NCBI RefSeq assembly: GCF_040833975.1
Contig: NZ_CP162130.1
Coordinates: forward strand, 372,001-436,000
Length of the DNA stretch: 64,000 nt
Source: Leptospira sp. WS92.C1
GTDB taxonomy: Bacteria > Spirochaetota > Leptospiria > Leptospirales > Leptospiraceae
Reading direction: 5' to 3'
Below, piece by piece: positions 12,236-27,063 of the stretch (position 1 is the stretch's first letter; each line of letters starts with the position of its first letter). Below the pieces are notes generated by a model. The model did not search any database. It was not told the origin of the DNA and saw nothing but the letters and a program-made list of their open reading frames with translations. The translations under genes and the position numbers were made by a program.

Positions 12236-13282
12236 ATGCCGAAGATCCAAAGAATTCTCATCGATGAAAGAGAAGTTCCGGCGGGTTTGCGATCTCTTAC
12301 AAGAATCCGATCTTTTGCGGAGATTCGGAGCGGGATTCTCAATACGATTCAAAGAACCAGGGAATCGTATCCTGATGCAACGGTATTCTATTCTCATTCC
12401 AATCCCGCGTTTCAACAAGCGTTCTTAGAACGAAATCCGAAATTCTACGCCTATGACAAAAAGGATGTAGATCTGGTTTTAACTCCTGAATCCTGTCTTC
12501 CTTGGAATCTGATCAACGGAACCGCGAAGAACATCGAGTCCGATTTGGAGTTGAGCCGCGAGGTTCAAAAATGGATTCGAAAGTTAAAGGTAAAATCCAA
12601 TCACTTTCATGTGGTGGGTAAATCCAAACACCTGCACGTCCATCCTTCCGCAACGGTATATCCCGGAGTCGTATTTGATACAACCTCAGGGCCGGTCATC
12701 GTGGACAAGGATGTGAAGATCACTTCTTTTTCTTTTATAGAAGGGCCGGTTTATATCGGACCGAATTCTCAAATCGACAACGCAAGAATTACCGGCGCTA
12801 CCACGATCGGAGCCACTTGCAGAATCGGTGGTGAGGTCGGAACCTCCGTCATAGGAGATTTTACAAACAAACACCACGAGGGTTTTTTGGGACATTCGAT
12901 CGTGGGAAGTTGGGTAAATATCGGAGCGTTAGCCACAACATCCGATTTGAAAAACAACTACGGAGTCGTAAAGATCAGAGAGGAGAATGACGACTGCATC
13001 ACCGGTTCGATCAAGTTCGGTTCGGTGATCGCCGATTATTCTAAGATCGCAATCGGAGTTATGTTGAACACCGGTACGGTCGTTGATTTCGGATGTAACG
13101 TGGTGTCTCCCCGCGTGAGCGGATATGTTCCTCCGTTTACCTGGGTAGAATCGGGGCAACCGTATATTCTCGATTTATTTTTGAGAGACGCCCGGAAAAT
13201 TATGGCGAGAAGAAATCGGGAACTTACGTTATCTGAAACGGAACTCATCCGTATTCTGTACGAATCTAAAGTAAAAAAATAA
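12236..13282 (+). CDS. alternative GlmU-like sugar-1-P nucleotidylyl/acetyltransferase
   Basis: 348 residues. The N-terminal ~115 residues resemble the short nucleotidyl-transferase-like region of the alternative bacterial GlmU family ([19 protein letters not shown]). Residues ~130-300 form a left-handed beta-helix of hexapeptide repeats ([37 protein letters not shown]), with [20 protein letters not shown] typical of the acetyltransferase. By family and by position 4 bp after glmS, it probably turns glucosamine-1-P into UDP-GlcNAc. The canonical GlmU N-terminal GxGTRM motif is absent, so the uridylyl activity is the less certain part. Confidence 0.75.
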   Translation: MPKIQRILIDEREVPAGLRSLTRIRSFAEIRSGILNTIQRTRESYPDATVFYSHSNPAFQQAFLERNPKFYAYDKKDVDLVLTPESCLPWNLINGTAKNIESDLELSREVQKWIRKLKVKSNHFHVVGKSKHLHVHPSATVYPGVVFDTTSGPVIVDKDVKITSFSFIEGPVYIGPNSQIDNARITGATTIGATCRIGGEVGTSVIGDFTNKHHEGFLGHSIVGSWVNIGALATTSDLKNNYGVVKIREENDDCITGSIKFGSVIADYSKIAIGVMLNTGTVVDFGCNVVSPRVSGYVPPFTWVESGQPYILDLFLRDARKIMARRNRELTLSETELIRILYESKVKK

Positions 13283-13299
13283 AATCCGGAGGGTTCTCT

Positions 13300-14910
13300 A
13301 TGGAAATTATAGAATCCAAAATACGTACGTCCTCGTCGGAGTATAAAGAGAATTTTGAAGATCTAAAACAAAAAGTAGAATCGATGCGTGGTCTGATTCG
13401 TAAGATCGAGTTAGGCGGCGGTGAAAAGGCGATCCAACGTCATAAAGGAAGAGGAAAGTTTACCGCGAGGGAACGAATTTCGGCGTTGATCGATCCGGGA
13501 ACTTCGTTTCTGGAACTTTCTCCTTTCGCGGCAGAAGGTGTGTATCCGGATTCGGTTCCTTCCGCGGGAATTTTGACCGGTATCGGAAGAATTTCCGGAG
13601 TCGATTGTATGATCGTTGCAAACGACGCCACGGTAAAGGGTGGGACTTACTATCCTCTCACGGTAAAAAAACATATCCGAGCGCAAGAGATCGCTCTGCA
13701 GAACTCTCTGCCTTGTATTTATCTCGTGGATTCCGGAGGAGCCTTTTTGCCGATGCAAGACGAGGTTTTTCCGGATAAGGATCATTTCGGAAAGATTTTT
13801 TACAATCAAGCAAATCTTTCCGCTCTCAAAATTCCGCAAATTTCGGTCGTAATGGGAAGTTGTACCGCGGGCGGGGCATATATTCCGGCCATGTCCGACG
13901 AATCCGTAATCGTAAAAGGAAACGGAACCATCTTTTTGGGTGGTCCTCCTTTGGTAAAGGCGGCGACGGGAGAAATCGTCACGCCGGAAGAATTGGGCGG
14001 AGCCTTTGTTCACAGTACGATATCCGGTGTTACGGATCATTACGCGGAAGACGACGCACACGCGATCGAGATCACGAGAAACATAGTAAGCACTCTACAT
14101 CTTGCCGGAGACGTTTCAAAAGGATCCGGAATCAGTTGGGAAGAACCTTTGTATCCTTCCGAAGAAATTTACGGAATCATTCAAAAGGATATCCGCAAAA
14201 GTTACGATGTTCGAGAGATCATCGCGAGGGTTGTAGATGGGTCTCGATTTCAAGAATTCAAAAAGTATTACGGAACCACTCTTGTCACCGGATTTGCAAA
14301 GATCTACGGCAAGATGGTGGGAATCATCGCAAACAATGGTGTGTTGTTTAGTGAAAGCGCTCTCAAGGCTTCTCACTTTATCGAACTTTGCAATCAGAGA
14401 AGTGTTCCTCTTCTGTTTTTACAAAACATCACAGGGTTTATGGTGGGTAAGAAATATGAGAACTCCGGGATCGCAAAAGACGGTGCAAAGATGGTAAACG
14501 CGGTATCAACTTCGATCGTGCCAAAGTATTCGATCGTGATCGGCGGTTCTTACGGAGCGGGAAATTACGGAATGTGCGGTCGTGCTTTTAATCCTAGATT
14601 TTTATGGATGTGGCCTAATTCGAGAATTTCAGTGATGGGAGGTGAACAAGCGGCTAACGTGCTTCTGACGGTAAAGATGGAACAACTCGAAAAAGAAGGA
14701 AAGAAAATGTCCGAGAACGAGCAGTTTGATTTCCGAAAACCGATCTTGGATGATTATGAAAGTCGTTCTTCTTGTGTCTATTCTTCTGCAAGACTTTGGG
14801 ACGACGGAGTGATTGATCCAGCGAAAACTCGCGATATCTTAGGAGTGACTCTTTACGCCGATCATTCTAAAAAGCTCGAGGTCCCACGATATGGAATTTT
14901 TAGAATGTAG
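13300..14910 (+). CDS. acyl-CoA carboxylase beta (carboxyltransferase) subunit
   Basis: 536 residues of the biotin-dependent carboxyltransferase family. Two crotonase-like halves are visible: [48 protein letters not shown], then [30 protein letters not shown] and [19 protein letters not shown]. The sequence resembles the methylcrotonyl-CoA carboxylase beta type more than propionyl-CoA carboxylase. The partner biotin-carboxylase/BCCP subunit is not in the window. It has its own CCGGAGGG ribosome site 17 bp after the glmU-like gene. Confidence 0.85.
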   Translation: MEIIESKIRTSSSEYKENFEDLKQKVESMRGLIRKIELGGGEKAIQRHKGRGKFTARERISALIDPGTSFLELSPFAAEGVYPDSVPSAGILTGIGRISGVDCMIVANDATVKGGTYYPLTVKKHIRAQEIALQNSLPCIYLVDSGGAFLPMQDEVFPDKDHFGKIFYNQANLSALKIPQISVVMGSCTAGGAYIPAMSDESVIVKGNGTIFLGGPPLVKAATGEIVTPEELGGAFVHSTISGVTDHYAEDDAHAIEITRNIVSTLHLAGDVSKGSGISWEEPLYPSEEIYGIIQKDIRKSYDVREIIARVVDGSRFQEFKKYYGTTLVTGFAKIYGKMVGIIANNGVLFSESALKASHFIELCNQRSVPLLFLQNITGFMVGKKYENSGIAKDGAKMVNAVSTSIVPKYSIVIGGSYGAGNYGMCGRAFNPRFLWMWPNSRISVMGGEQAANVLLTVKMEQLEKEGKKMSENEQFDFRKPILDDYESRSSCVYSSARLWDDGVIDPAKTRDILGVTLYADHSKKLEVPRYGIFRM

Positions 14911-14970
14911 AAAAAATTGCTTTCAAATTACAGTTTGAGCAAATAATTATTTAATTCCTTTGGTATTGAG

Positions 14971-15906
14971 ATGTTTTCAAAAAATTATTTCTATTTTTTT
15001 CTCTTCTTATTGCCTTCCTTTCTTTTTGGCGAAACTATCATTTTCAAAGACGGATCCATTCTTAAAGGAAAAATCTCCTCTCAAAACGCGCAGAGCGTAA
15101 CGATCAAAACCGAAGATGGCAAACTTCAGGAAATTTCAAAAGTTCGAGTTTTAAAAGTCGTCTACAAAAATGTCAGTCAAGAAGAAGCGCAAAAAATTAA
15201 AAAAGAGGAAGAGGCAAAGCTCTTAATACAAGAGCAAAAGAAAAAAGAGAAAGAAGATCAGAAAAAAATCGAAGAACAACTCGTTCAAAAAAATAAAGAA
15301 GAAAAAGAAAAACAATCCCGATCAGAAGAAGAAGTAAAAAAGGCGAATACCAATCAAAAAGAGCAGGAACGTCTTTCTCGGATTCAACAAAAGGGAATGA
15401 ACCCTTGGGACGTCACTCGAAGATCCGCGGTGCTTCCGGGATGGGGTCAATGGACGGATGAGCGAAAAGTTCCCGCTATTGTTTTTTCTTCTCTGTTTGT
15501 TAGTGCTCTTTATTGGATCCATCGAGAAAATCAGATCTATAGAAAGTCTGTAAAGGATCTGAATCATATAAACAATCCTTATGAAACTTTTTTACCGGTG
15601 CCTACATTTGGCGATCCGATCACACTTTATCTTTACAGTAAGCCGTTTGAAGATCAGAGAGAAAGAGTAAGTCAAAATTATCAGAATCTTCAGTTATCGA
15701 TCGGTTTTGCAATTCTTGTCTATGCGGCCAATATTTTTGACGCGTATTTTTTTCATCCTCTATTGACGAAGTCGACTTCTTCTCATTTGATTTTCGATTA
15801 CAATCCAATGGTGAGATTGGAGTCTTCTGCTCCGCCCTCATCCAATACATCCGGCGGATCTCTCGAAGGTTTTTGGAAGTTAGGAATTTGCTTCTCTTTA
15901 GAATAG
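14971..15906 (+). CDS. secreted/membrane coiled-coil protein with DUF5683-like C-terminus
   Basis: 311 residues. A signal peptide (~1-20, ending FLFGE) is followed by a small beta region (TIIFKDGSILKGKI...). Then comes a long charged coiled coil (~65-135) of E/K/Q heptads. After it, RRSAVLPGWGQW plus hydrophobic segments match the DUF5683-type membrane region. Function unknown. The arrangement suggests an envelope protein with a periplasmic helical rod. It probably has its own transcription unit. Confidence 0.62.
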   Translation: MFSKNYFYFFLFLLPSFLFGETIIFKDGSILKGKISSQNAQSVTIKTEDGKLQEISKVRVLKVVYKNVSQEEAQKIKKEEEAKLLIQEQKKKEKEDQKKIEEQLVQKNKEEKEKQSRSEEEVKKANTNQKEQERLSRIQQKGMNPWDVTRRSAVLPGWGQWTDERKVPAIVFSSLFVSALYWIHRENQIYRKSVKDLNHINNPYETFLPVPTFGDPITLYLYSKPFEDQRERVSQNYQNLQLSIGFAILVYAANIFDAYFFHPLLTKSTSSHLIFDYNPMVRLESSAPPSSNTSGGSLEGFWKLGICFSLE

Positions 15907-15964
15907 AAGCAGTTTTTAGTTTTTCTGGGCAACTATCGTATAGAAAGAGCAAAAAATTGATTTT

Positions 15965-15981
15965 TGCCTATTTTTTAGGCA
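15965..15981. promoter_or_regulatory. 17-bp dyad upstream of amt, possible enhancer-binding-protein site
   Basis: TGCCTA-N5-TAGGCA is a perfect 6-5-6 dyad with the same length and TGC...GCA ends as NtrC-type sites (TGCACC-N5-GGTGCA). It lies about 155 bp upstream of the -24/-12 promoter at 16136, a usual enhancer distance. It has no T-tract on either side that would suit a terminator. The role is inferred. Confidence 0.45.
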
Positions 15982-16135
15982 GAATGGGGTACTTTTTAGA
16001 TCGAACGTTACGCTTCTTTTTCAGTCGGAATTCAATTCATCCTTAATTTTCGTTTATAGATTCAAGAATCGCGGAAAGTGGAAGTTTTTTGCGATCCTTT
16101 CCATCTTTTTGAGAATTCTTAAATAATTCGTAAAC

Positions 16136-16151
16136 TGGTACCAATCTTGCA
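16136..16151 (+). promoter_or_regulatory. sigma-54 (-24/-12) promoter of amt
   Basis: TGGTACCAATCTTGCA fits the TGGCACG-N4-TTGCA consensus with one change, and the GG and GC dinucleotides have the required spacing. It predicts a transcript start near 16162, just ahead of the amt start codons, in keeping with nitrogen control of ammonium uptake. Confidence 0.72.
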
Positions 16152-16175
16152 GTAAGATAAACAAATTGATTTGGG

Positions 16176-17480
16176 ATGAGAATGACTATGAATTGGACCA
16201 AGAGAATACTCTTATTACTCACTCTGCTTCTTCCAATTGTCCTATTCGGACAAGAAGCAACTGCTCCTGCGGCGGCGCCGACGCCTGTCGCCGATAAAGG
16301 AGACACGGTTTGGATGCTTGTTGCATCTGCGTTTGTGTTTTTTATGATTCCCGGCCTTGCCCTGTTTTATGGCGGTCTTGTTAGATCTAAAAACGTACTC
16401 TCTACCATGATGCACAGCTTTGTTGCGATCCTGGTACTAACCATTCAGTGGACCGTCTTTGGATATAGCTTTGCGTTTTCCGGAACGAATCCGTATTTCG
16501 GTAACTTTGACCTTGCTTTCCTCAATGGAATTGATGAGAATACTTTAGAATTAACGATTCCAAAATACGTTCACTTTCTCTTTCAAGGTATGTTTGCTTT
16601 GATTACCCCCGCGCTGATTTCAGGAGCGATCGCAGAGAGAGTAAAATTTGGCGGATACGTAGTTTTTATCCTCCTCTGGTCCACATTCGTTTACGATCCC
16701 GTTGCACACTGGGTTTGGGCAGCTGACGGTTGGTTGTTTAAGATGAGCGCTTTGGATTTCGCGGGAGGAACTGTGGTTCACTTGATTTCCGGGATCGCGG
16801 GACTTGCAGCGGCCATCGTTCTTGGAAAAAGAAAGGGTGGCGGTCCCGCTCTTATTGCTCCGAACAATCTTACTTACACTTTGATCGGTGCGGGGCTGCT
16901 TTGGTTTGGTTGGTTCGGTTTTAACGCAGGATCCGGTCTTGCGGTCAATGGACTTGCAGCGAGAGCTTTTTTAGTGACTTTGATCGCACCTGCGGCTGCC
17001 GGTGTGGCTTGGTTGGTGATCGAATACATTCATACTAAAAAAGCTACGGCTCTTGGAGCGGCTTCCGGAATCGTTGCCGGTCTGGTGGTAATCACTCCCG
17101 CATCGGGTTTTGTAGGAGTGCAAGGAGCTTTGATCATGGGATTTCTCGTAAGTCCTGTATGTTATCTCGCAATCTTGTTGAAAGGTAAACTGGGATACGA
17201 CGATAGCTTAGACGCGTTCGGGATTCACGGCGTGGGCGGTGCGTTAGGCGCGATTCTTACCGGTGTGTTCGCTCTTTCTCTCGGAGCTGGAGTCGCTACC
17301 AGAGGAGATCAAATTCTGGTTCAGGTAATCAGCGTTGTCGCTACCGGGGCTTATTCTTTTATCGTTTCCGTGATCCTTGTGTTCCTAATCGATAAAACTA
17401 TCGGATTCCGTATTTCCGAAGAGAAAGAAATCGCCGGTCTGGATTCCGAGATCCACGGTGAAAAAGGTTACGAACTTTAA
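16176..17480 (+). CDS. amt: ammonium transporter
   Basis: 434 residues at most. ATG codons at 16176, 16182 and 16188 are all possible, and the leader fits 16182 or 16188 better. A cleavable signal peptide (LLLLTLLLPIVLFGQ) is followed by eleven membrane helices, as in AmtB. Signature features: FFMIPGLALFYGGLVRSKN, VYDPVAHWVWAADGW, GGTVVHLISG and DAFGIHGVGGALGA, the last two carrying the pore twin histidines. It passes NH3/NH4+ into the cell and is gated by PII. It is followed by glnK and preceded by a sigma-54 promoter. Confidence 0.95.
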   Translation: MRMTMNWTKRILLLLTLLLPIVLFGQEATAPAAAPTPVADKGDTVWMLVASAFVFFMIPGLALFYGGLVRSKNVLSTMMHSFVAILVLTIQWTVFGYSFAFSGTNPYFGNFDLAFLNGIDENTLELTIPKYVHFLFQGMFALITPALISGAIAERVKFGGYVVFILLWSTFVYDPVAHWVWAADGWLFKMSALDFAGGTVVHLISGIAGLAAAIVLGKRKGGGPALIAPNNLTYTLIGAGLLWFGWFGFNAGSGLAVNGLAARAFLVTLIAPAAAGVAWLVIEYIHTKKATALGAASGIVAGLVVITPASGFVGVQGALIMGFLVSPVCYLAILLKGKLGYDDSLDAFGIHGVGGALGAILTGVFALSLGAGVATRGDQILVQVISVVATGAYSFIVSVILVFLIDKTIGFRISEEKEIAGLDSEIHGEKGYEL

Positions 17481-17517
17481 TTTATAAGTTACTGAAGAAT
17501 TTTAATAAGGAGATTGT

Positions 17518-17862
17518 ATGAAATTAATCGTTGCTATCATTCAGCCGCATAAACTTGAAGAGGTTAAGGCGGAATTGACTAAAAATGAGATCTACAGACT
17601 GACCGTAAGCGATGTCCAAGGTTACGGACAGCAAAAGGGAAAAACCGAGGTTTTTCGCGGTCACGAATATCAGGTGAACCTTTTGAGAAAGGTTCGTCTT
17701 GAAATCGCCGTAAACGACGAATTCGTAAAACCCACCGTGGATGCGATCTTGAAAGCGGCAAAAACCGGAGATGGAAAAATCGGAGACGGAAAGATTTTTA
17801 TCACTCCTCTCGAAGACGTGATCCGTATCAGAACCGGAGAAAGAGGAAGTTCGGCGATCTAA
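17518..17862 (+). CDS. glnK: nitrogen regulatory protein PII
   Basis: 114 residues, close to the usual 112. The T-loop (~37-55) contains Y51, the uridylylation site. The B-loop is TGDGKIGDGKIF and the C-loop is RIRTGERG, the ATP/2-oxoglutarate contacts. Pairing with amt points to the GlnK role of blocking the transporter when nitrogen is ample. The name glnB would be equally defensible by sequence alone. It has a clear AAGGAG ribosome site. Confidence 0.93.
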   Translation: MKLIVAIIQPHKLEEVKAELTKNEIYRLTVSDVQGYGQQKGKTEVFRGHEYQVNLLRKVRLEIAVNDEFVKPTVDAILKAAKTGDGKIGDGKIFITPLEDVIRIRTGERGSSAI

Positions 17863-17875
17863 TTTTTTCTTTGAA

Positions 17876-17905
17876 AAACGGATTCGTCTTGAGTCGAATC
17901 CGTTT
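17876..17905 (+). terminator. first stem-loop after glnK
   Basis: Perfect 11-bp arms AAACGGATTCG/CGAATCCGTTT around an 8-nt loop, 13 bp after the glnK stop. The T-rich stretch that follows is interrupted, so this may be a pause or weak terminator. Confidence 0.6.
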
Positions 17906-17932
17906 GAGGGTTTATTTTGCTTTGATTTTTTC

Positions 17933-17961
17933 AAAAACCGAGTTTAAAAGCTCGGTTTTTT
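17933..17961 (+). terminator. strong intrinsic terminator of amt-glnK
   Basis: AAAAACCGAG and CTCGGTTTTT form a perfect 10-bp stem around TTTAAAAG, running into a run of Ts. The symmetric A/T flanks mean it could also work on the other strand. Confidence 0.8.
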
Positions 17962-18022
17962 CGTTTTGGGAGACCCTTGTTTTAAAGGTTTAAGAATCTG
18001 TTTTTCTTCCGATACGCGGAAG

Positions 18023-18040
18023 ATGTGGGAACTCATACAT
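18023..18040. repeat. dispersed Leptospira palindrome (variant)
   Basis: ATGTGGGAACTCATACAT is a diverged copy of the TGTAGGAACTCCTACA element seen at six other places in the window. It lies in the amt-glnK/prmC intergenic gap. Confidence 0.5.
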
Positions 18041-18071
18041 TTCGCAGACCGCTTTTTCGACAAGTTTTGAC

Positions 18072-18093
18072 GATGTAGGAACTCCCACAGATC
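18072..18093. repeat. dispersed Leptospira palindrome
   Basis: GATGTAGGAACTCCCACAGATC is a near-palindromic copy of the repeat, 49 bp after the variant copy. Apart from these two copies and the terminators, I see nothing in the stretch 17962-18140. Confidence 0.6.
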
Positions 18094-18140
18094 AAACGGG
18101 GATTACGACGTGATTTTATTGTATCTAAAAAATTTTCGTT

Positions 18141-19001
18141 TTACTTTGTCAGAACGATAAAACGATTTTTTGCCGAAAGGTCCTTTTCCACTTTCCCTTT
18201 CCTCCAGCCTTTTGTCAGAGATTCTAAAACGAGATCGTTTGCCAGAGCAGGCAGAGTTTCCATGTAGAATTTTCCATCTTCTTTCAAACGAGAATGTGCG
18301 TCGGCGATTAATTGAGATAAGAATTCTTTCGGATTTTCAAGAAACAAAGCAAGGTGCGGTTCGTAATCGACCACGTCTTTCATCATTCCCTCTTTATCCG
18401 TTAGGGGAATGTAAGGCGGATTGGTCGCGATGAGGTCGAACTTGAGCTCGGTCGGAATCGACGAAAATAAATCACTTTCCAAAAATTGAATGGAATTTGT
18501 TTCTTCCAGGATTTGGGCGGCGTTTTTTTTCGCGATTTCGAGCGCCTCTTTCGAGATATCGCTCAACGTGGTTTTCCAATTTTTGCGCGCCAATTGCAGA
18601 CTGATTCCGATACACCCGCTTCCGGTACAGAGATCCAATACGCTTTTTTCTCCGGTATCCTCTTTGAACTCGGATAGAATTTTTTCCACGAGTTCTTCCG
18701 TTTCCGGTCTTGGAATGAGAACATTTTCGTTTACATAAAACACGGAATTGTAAAACGATTTCTGACCGGTGATATAAGCGGTCGGTTTGTTTTTGGAACG
18801 ATCTACGATTCGATCTCTGTAAGCGTTTTTTTCGGTTTCGTTTAACAGTTTTTCAAAGTTGACGTAGAGTTTGACTCTCTGAAGACCAAGAAGATCGGCG
18901 AGTAAAATTTCCGCGTCGAGTCTCGCGCTGGCGATCTCTTTTTTTTTTAAGAAATCTTCGGATTTTTTGAGAAGGGAAAGAATGGAATCTGGGTGTTGCA
19001 T
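18141..19001 (-). CDS. prmC: peptide chain release factor N5-glutamine methyltransferase
   Basis: 286 residues from the ATG at 19001. A longer in-frame reading runs into the tRNA-Arg gene and is rejected. The SAM loop is [18 protein letters not shown], and the hallmark NPPYIPL (in [11 protein letters not shown]) binds the glutamine of the release-factor GGQ motif. The N-terminal helical domain (~1-90) is typical of PrmC/HemK. It methylates RF1/RF2. It starts about 15 bp below the tRNA, so it probably depends on tRNA processing for its 5' end. Confidence 0.93.
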   Translation of the reverse strand: MQHPDSILSLLKKSEDFLKKKEIASARLDAEILLADLLGLQRVKLYVNFEKLLNETEKNAYRDRIVDRSKNKPTAYITGQKSFYNSVFYVNENVLIPRPETEELVEKILSEFKEDTGEKSVLDLCTGSGCIGISLQLARKNWKTTLSDISKEALEIAKKNAAQILEETNSIQFLESDLFSSIPTELKFDLIATNPPYIPLTDKEGMMKDVVDYEPHLALFLENPKEFLSQLIADAHSRLKEDGKFYMETLPALANDLVLESLTKGWRKGKVEKDLSAKNRFIVLTK

Positions 19002-19014
19002 TGGAGTGTTGGGG

Positions 19015-19092
<78 letters not shown>

Positions 19093-19094
19093 AT

Positions 19095-19760
<666 letters not shown>

Positions 19761-19761
<1 letters not shown>

Positions 19762-20816
19762 TAGGTACTCATCTCCTTTGCTTTCACTCTAGACCTTTGG
19801 GAAATGCTGTCTTTTTCAGGAGGCAAGAGCGCAACTTTTCCGTAGAGCATTCTTGCTCTTTGACGATCCCCTTGAAGCTCCGCGATTTCCGCCAGGTGAA
19901 AAAGCGATTCTTTGATCGATTCGCCCGAAGGATGTTTTTTAATATAAGTTGAAAATGAGGAATTGGCTCCGTCTAGCTCGTTTGCTTTGAGAAGACAAAC
20001 CCCCAATTGAAATAGGGAATTTTCCACGAGCTTCTTCTCCGAGTCGAACTTAAAGTCGGTTCGGTTGAGAAGATCTTTGTAGATCACCATCGCATCGGTA
20101 TGTTTGCCGACATTGACCAAGGTATGCGCTCTGTTGTAAAGCGAAGTGATGGAACTGTCCACTCCTTGGGTAATCGATGATTTTTCAACAGCGGGTTTCA
20201 TGATGTTTTGAAGAGTTTCCGGACTCACTCTGCTGCTACTTCCTTCGTAGACCAAAGGAGGCATGTTTAAAGGAAATGGACTTCCTCTTCTCGCGAGTTC
20301 CAAGAGCTCGGTAGCGCGTCCGGTATATGCCGTTCCCGGATAATTCTGTAAATATTTTTCGAACGCATACACTGCGTGAGGAAGATTGCTGTTTTTGTAA
20401 AAAACTTCCGCGACGTTCATCAGTTCGAAGGACGGATTTCTTGTGTCGGATTGTCCCAAAATTTCTTTTAATTTTTTGTGTACTTGTCTGAGTTGGCTGG
20501 AAAAAACTTTCATCATTTTTAAAATGAGGTGCGTTTTTTCGGCCACGAACTGTTCAAACTCATTTGGCTTAAATACCAAAACGGTCGCGCTTCCGATTAC
20601 TTGAGCGGTCTCTTCCCGAGGATATTTTCCAAGTGCGGATTTGACCCCGAAAAATTCTCCAATACGAACATCTTCTTTGACTTCTTGTCCCGTATCCACC
20701 GCCGGGAACGTCAGGATCACACGCCCGTTTCTCAGGACATAGATATCCTCGGCTTTATCTTTTTCAAAATAAATGATGGAGCCGCCTTTATAATTTCTGA
20801 TGATCGGACCGGCCAA
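19761..20816 (-). CDS. cyclic-nucleotide-binding domain protein with TPR repeats
   Basis: 351 residues. Residues ~1-120 are a cNMP-binding fold ([42 protein letters not shown]). After a helix, residues ~135-345 hold TPR-like pairs ([61 protein letters not shown]). There is no DNA-binding domain, so it is more likely a cytoplasmic scaffold or sensor than a regulator. It starts 9 bp after the amidohydrolase stop and overlaps the Crp/Fnr start. Confidence 0.75.
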
Positions 20817-20825
20817 ATGGATTAC

Positions 20826-22076
20826 CTACTCAAAGTTATCAAATTCTTTCTGTGCGGGGAAAAATGCCAAATCCTTTTTATAGCCAAGGGAGATGCCAAG
20901 CGATTCCAGGAGATTTCCGGGAGATCCAATCATATATTTATCGGCTTCGCCGATACGAATTTTTTCCACCATCGCTCCTGATTCTTCAAAAAAAGATTCT
21001 AAACTTAGATCTCCATAAACGGGAGCGCCGTCTCTGAGAACGAGTCGAATGCTGTTTAAGTCCGATTCACAAAGATTGACATAAGGATCTTCGGAATTCC
21101 GGGTCATTATCACCAAATCGGCTTTTTTACCGGTTTCTATATTTCCTAGCTCTTTTTCGATTCGGAATGCTTTTGCAGGATTGGTGGTTACCATTTCAAA
21201 AAGAGTTTTTGGAGAAAGATCTTCCCCGTATTCATTCTGATAAAACTTTCGAGCAGAACGAATTTCTTCCAATAGATTGAGTGAACCGCATAAACTGGAA
21301 TCGGTTCCAAGACATACGTTGATTCGGTGTTTGATAAGATCCCGTATATCCGTCGTTCTTTCGTATAAAAATAGATTTGCCTCCGGACACCAGACAAGAT
21401 TCGCTTTTTTTTTGGCGATCAACACGATATCCGATTCCGACAACACGACTCCGTGCACTAAGACCGTATGTTCTCCTAAACAACCCAATTTATCGAGAGT
21501 TTTGAGAGAATCCCGTGATTCGGAATCGAAACCTTCCGCGATCCGAGTGATATACGGAAGATCGTCTTTTAGAGCTTTTGCATATTCTTCTTTGGGTCCG
21601 TCGCCCCAGTTGAGAGAATACGAACAGATACTGTGAGATAAAGAATAACGATTTAAAATTCTCACAGGCATAGAATTTACAAATGGATCTTGCACAAAGT
21701 GTGGAATATGATCTTGAACGGCAGTGACTCCGGAGATCAAATTCTTAAATGAACCCAAAAGATACAATTGCTCCGGTTCGAGCTGTTGTCTTTCCGAGAA
21801 TACGATCGAGGACTTGAGATCGTTGTCCCAAGGAAGCCAGTTTAAATACGGTTTGCTTGGGGCGACTCTGGGAAGATAAGAACTGAGGAGATGATCGTGC
21901 GAATTGATCAGACCGGGATAGACATAAAGGCCGTTTAGATTGAGCCTCACTCTTTTTCCCGCGGGAGGTCCGCCCGGATTCAAAGAATGAATGATACCGT
22001 TTTTGACCACGATACTTCCGTTCGGAATCAATCGATCCTGAGTTACGATACACGCGTTGACGATTTCGTATTCCAT
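20826..22076 (-). CDS. amidohydrolase-superfamily protein (Atz/Trz, chlorohydrolase-like)
   Basis: 416 residues. [15 protein letters not shown] carries the HxH metal pair (here H-D-H), [11 protein letters not shown] has the third histidine, and [18 protein letters not shown] has the catalytic aspartate. The C-terminal beta sandwich has [14 protein letters not shown]. These fit zinc- or iron-dependent deaminases and hydrolases of the cytosine-deaminase-like branch. The substrate is unknown. It is 13 bp from the LysM gene and 9 bp from the cNMP/TPR gene, so it is operonic. Confidence 0.78.
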   Translation of the reverse strand: MEYEIVNACIVTQDRLIPNGSIVVKNGIIHSLNPGGPPAGKRVRLNLNGLYVYPGLINSHDHLLSSYLPRVAPSKPYLNWLPWDNDLKSSIVFSERQQLEPEQLYLLGSFKNLISGVTAVQDHIPHFVQDPFVNSMPVRILNRYSLSHSICSYSLNWGDGPKEEYAKALKDDLPYITRIAEGFDSESRDSLKTLDKLGCLGEHTVLVHGVVLSESDIVLIAKKKANLVWCPEANLFLYERTTDIRDLIKHRINVCLGTDSSLCGSLNLLEEIRSARKFYQNEYGEDLSPKTLFEMVTTNPAKAFRIEKELGNIETGKKADLVIMTRNSEDPYVNLCESDLNSIRLVLRDGAPVYGDLSLESFFEESGAMVEKIRIGEADKYMIGSPGNLLESLGISLGYKKDLAFFPAQKEFDNFE

Positions 22077-22089
22077 ATGTTTCGGATCT

Positions 22090-22758
22090 TTACCGAAGTT
22101 GTAATCCCGGATTGATCGCCGAGCCGCCGTGGTTGAGTTGAAAGTAGAGCCCCTTTCCGGATTCTAATGCTCCTAAAACTTTAGAGGAATCTACAATTTC
22201 TCCCTCGGCGACGGAAACACTTTTTAAATTTGCGTACACCGTGGAGTATCCGTTTTTATGTTCTAATATCACGTATTTCTTATATCCATCCATTTCATCC
22301 ACTACCAAGACTTTTCCGGAGGTCGCTGCTTTTACTTCGTTATGACGCGTCGCTTTAAACAAAACCCCTTTGTTGGGCGCAAAGCTGAGTTTACTATAGG
22401 GAGATTGTAAAGGAGGTCTGCTTTTCAGAGGAAAACGTAGATTCGGCTGAGAATCGGATTCTACAATGTTGAATTTAGGATTCGTTTTCGGACTTTGCAA
22501 GTTGGATCTTCCATTCTCCCTAATTTCGGACTTCAGAATTTTTAAGGATTCTCCCGGAATCAATGGATCTTTGTTTTTCTTTCCGTTTAACTCCATAATT
22601 TTTTGATAACCGATGTTGAATTTTTTTCCCAGAGAATAATATGTGTCTCCTTTTTGGACGGTATAAAAGGAAAAATTTTGAGTATTTGCAGCAAAGATCC
22701 GGGTCGTGATCGAAAAAAAAATAAATAGAATTGATGCAGGAAAAAAAGCACGGCCCAT
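22090..22758 (-). CDS. secreted LysM protein with degenerate M23 (LytM-like) domain
   Basis: About 222 residues from the ATG at 22758 ([15 protein letters not shown]...), chosen because it begins a signal peptide. The longer frame to 22851 runs across the fusA terminator. A LysM domain ([16 protein letters not shown]...) binds peptidoglycan. The C-terminal ~85 residues follow the M23 fold ([31 protein letters not shown]), but the HxxxD and HxH zinc ligands are missing (LYFQLNHGG). It is therefore probably non-catalytic, like the amidase activators EnvC/NlpD (inference). Confidence 0.72.
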   Translation of the reverse strand: MGRAFFPASILFIFFSITTRIFAANTQNFSFYTVQKGDTYYSLGKKFNIGYQKIMELNGKKNKDPLIPGESLKILKSEIRENGRSNLQSPKTNPKFNIVESDSQPNLRFPLKSRPPLQSPYSKLSFAPNKGVLFKATRHNEVKAATSGKVLVVDEMDGYKKYVILEHKNGYSTVYANLKSVSVAEGEIVDSSKVLGALESGKGLYFQLNHGGSAINPGLQLR

Positions 22759-22815
22759 TTCTTTTAGTATCGGCAGAAATACGGATGGAACTCGATGCGA
22801 GAACGTTTTCAGGAT

Positions 22816-22840
22816 AAAAAAAGGGGAGCCGCAGCTCCCC
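22816..22840 (-). terminator. intrinsic terminator of fusA
   Basis: On the minus strand GGGGAGC-TGCG-GCTCCCC is followed by seven Ts, 33 bp past the fusA stop. This is a textbook terminator and separates fusA from the LysM operon. Confidence 0.88.
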
Positions 22841-22872
22841 TCCTTTTGCAAAGAATCGATTTTTTTTGAAAA

Positions 22873-24993
<2,121 letters not shown>

Positions 24994-25200
24994 GGCCATT
25001 CCTCTTATAAAAGATTGCAAATACATCCGGTGAAAATCACCAGTGGGGAGCTTTGGGAAAAGTCCTTCAATTTACCAAATTCCAAAAAAGAGCGGATTTG
25101 TAAACCCAAATCAGAGATTCAGACCGTTTGAGAATCGTTTTTCATTTGCGCGGGAACGGTTTCAAAAAATCATGATCTTTTGCATCCCGGGCGGGACAAA

Positions 25201-26820
<1,620 letters not shown>

Positions 26821-26991
26821 AGTTTTATTCCCTTTTGCCGATTTACCCTGTTCGTTTTCTTCCTTTTAACTTTTGGAATTTCAGATTCGCTTTCGGTAAA
26901 TTCGGGTTTTACTGTAAGATTTTGTCCGGAGTTCCGACCCATTTCCGTAAAATCACAAACCGGTTCTGCAATCTCGGAAAAAACCTCCCTC

Positions 26992-27047
26992 CTCAAATCT
27001 CAAAACGCTGGCACCGCATTCCAAATCTCGACTCTCAAATCTCAAAA
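26992..27047. repeat. pair of 14-bp direct repeats upstream of vapBC
   Basis: CTCAAATCTCAAAA occurs at 26992-27005 and 27034-27047, 42 bp apart. The rest of the 296-bp gap 26821-27116 shows no convincing gene, only the vapBC promoter at its end. Confidence 0.5.
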
Positions 27048-27063
27048 AAATGTCATGGAGGAC

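Noticed and set aside
15965..15981. Dyad considered as a transcription terminator
   Set aside because: No T-tract follows on either strand. Spacing and symmetry fit an activator site better.
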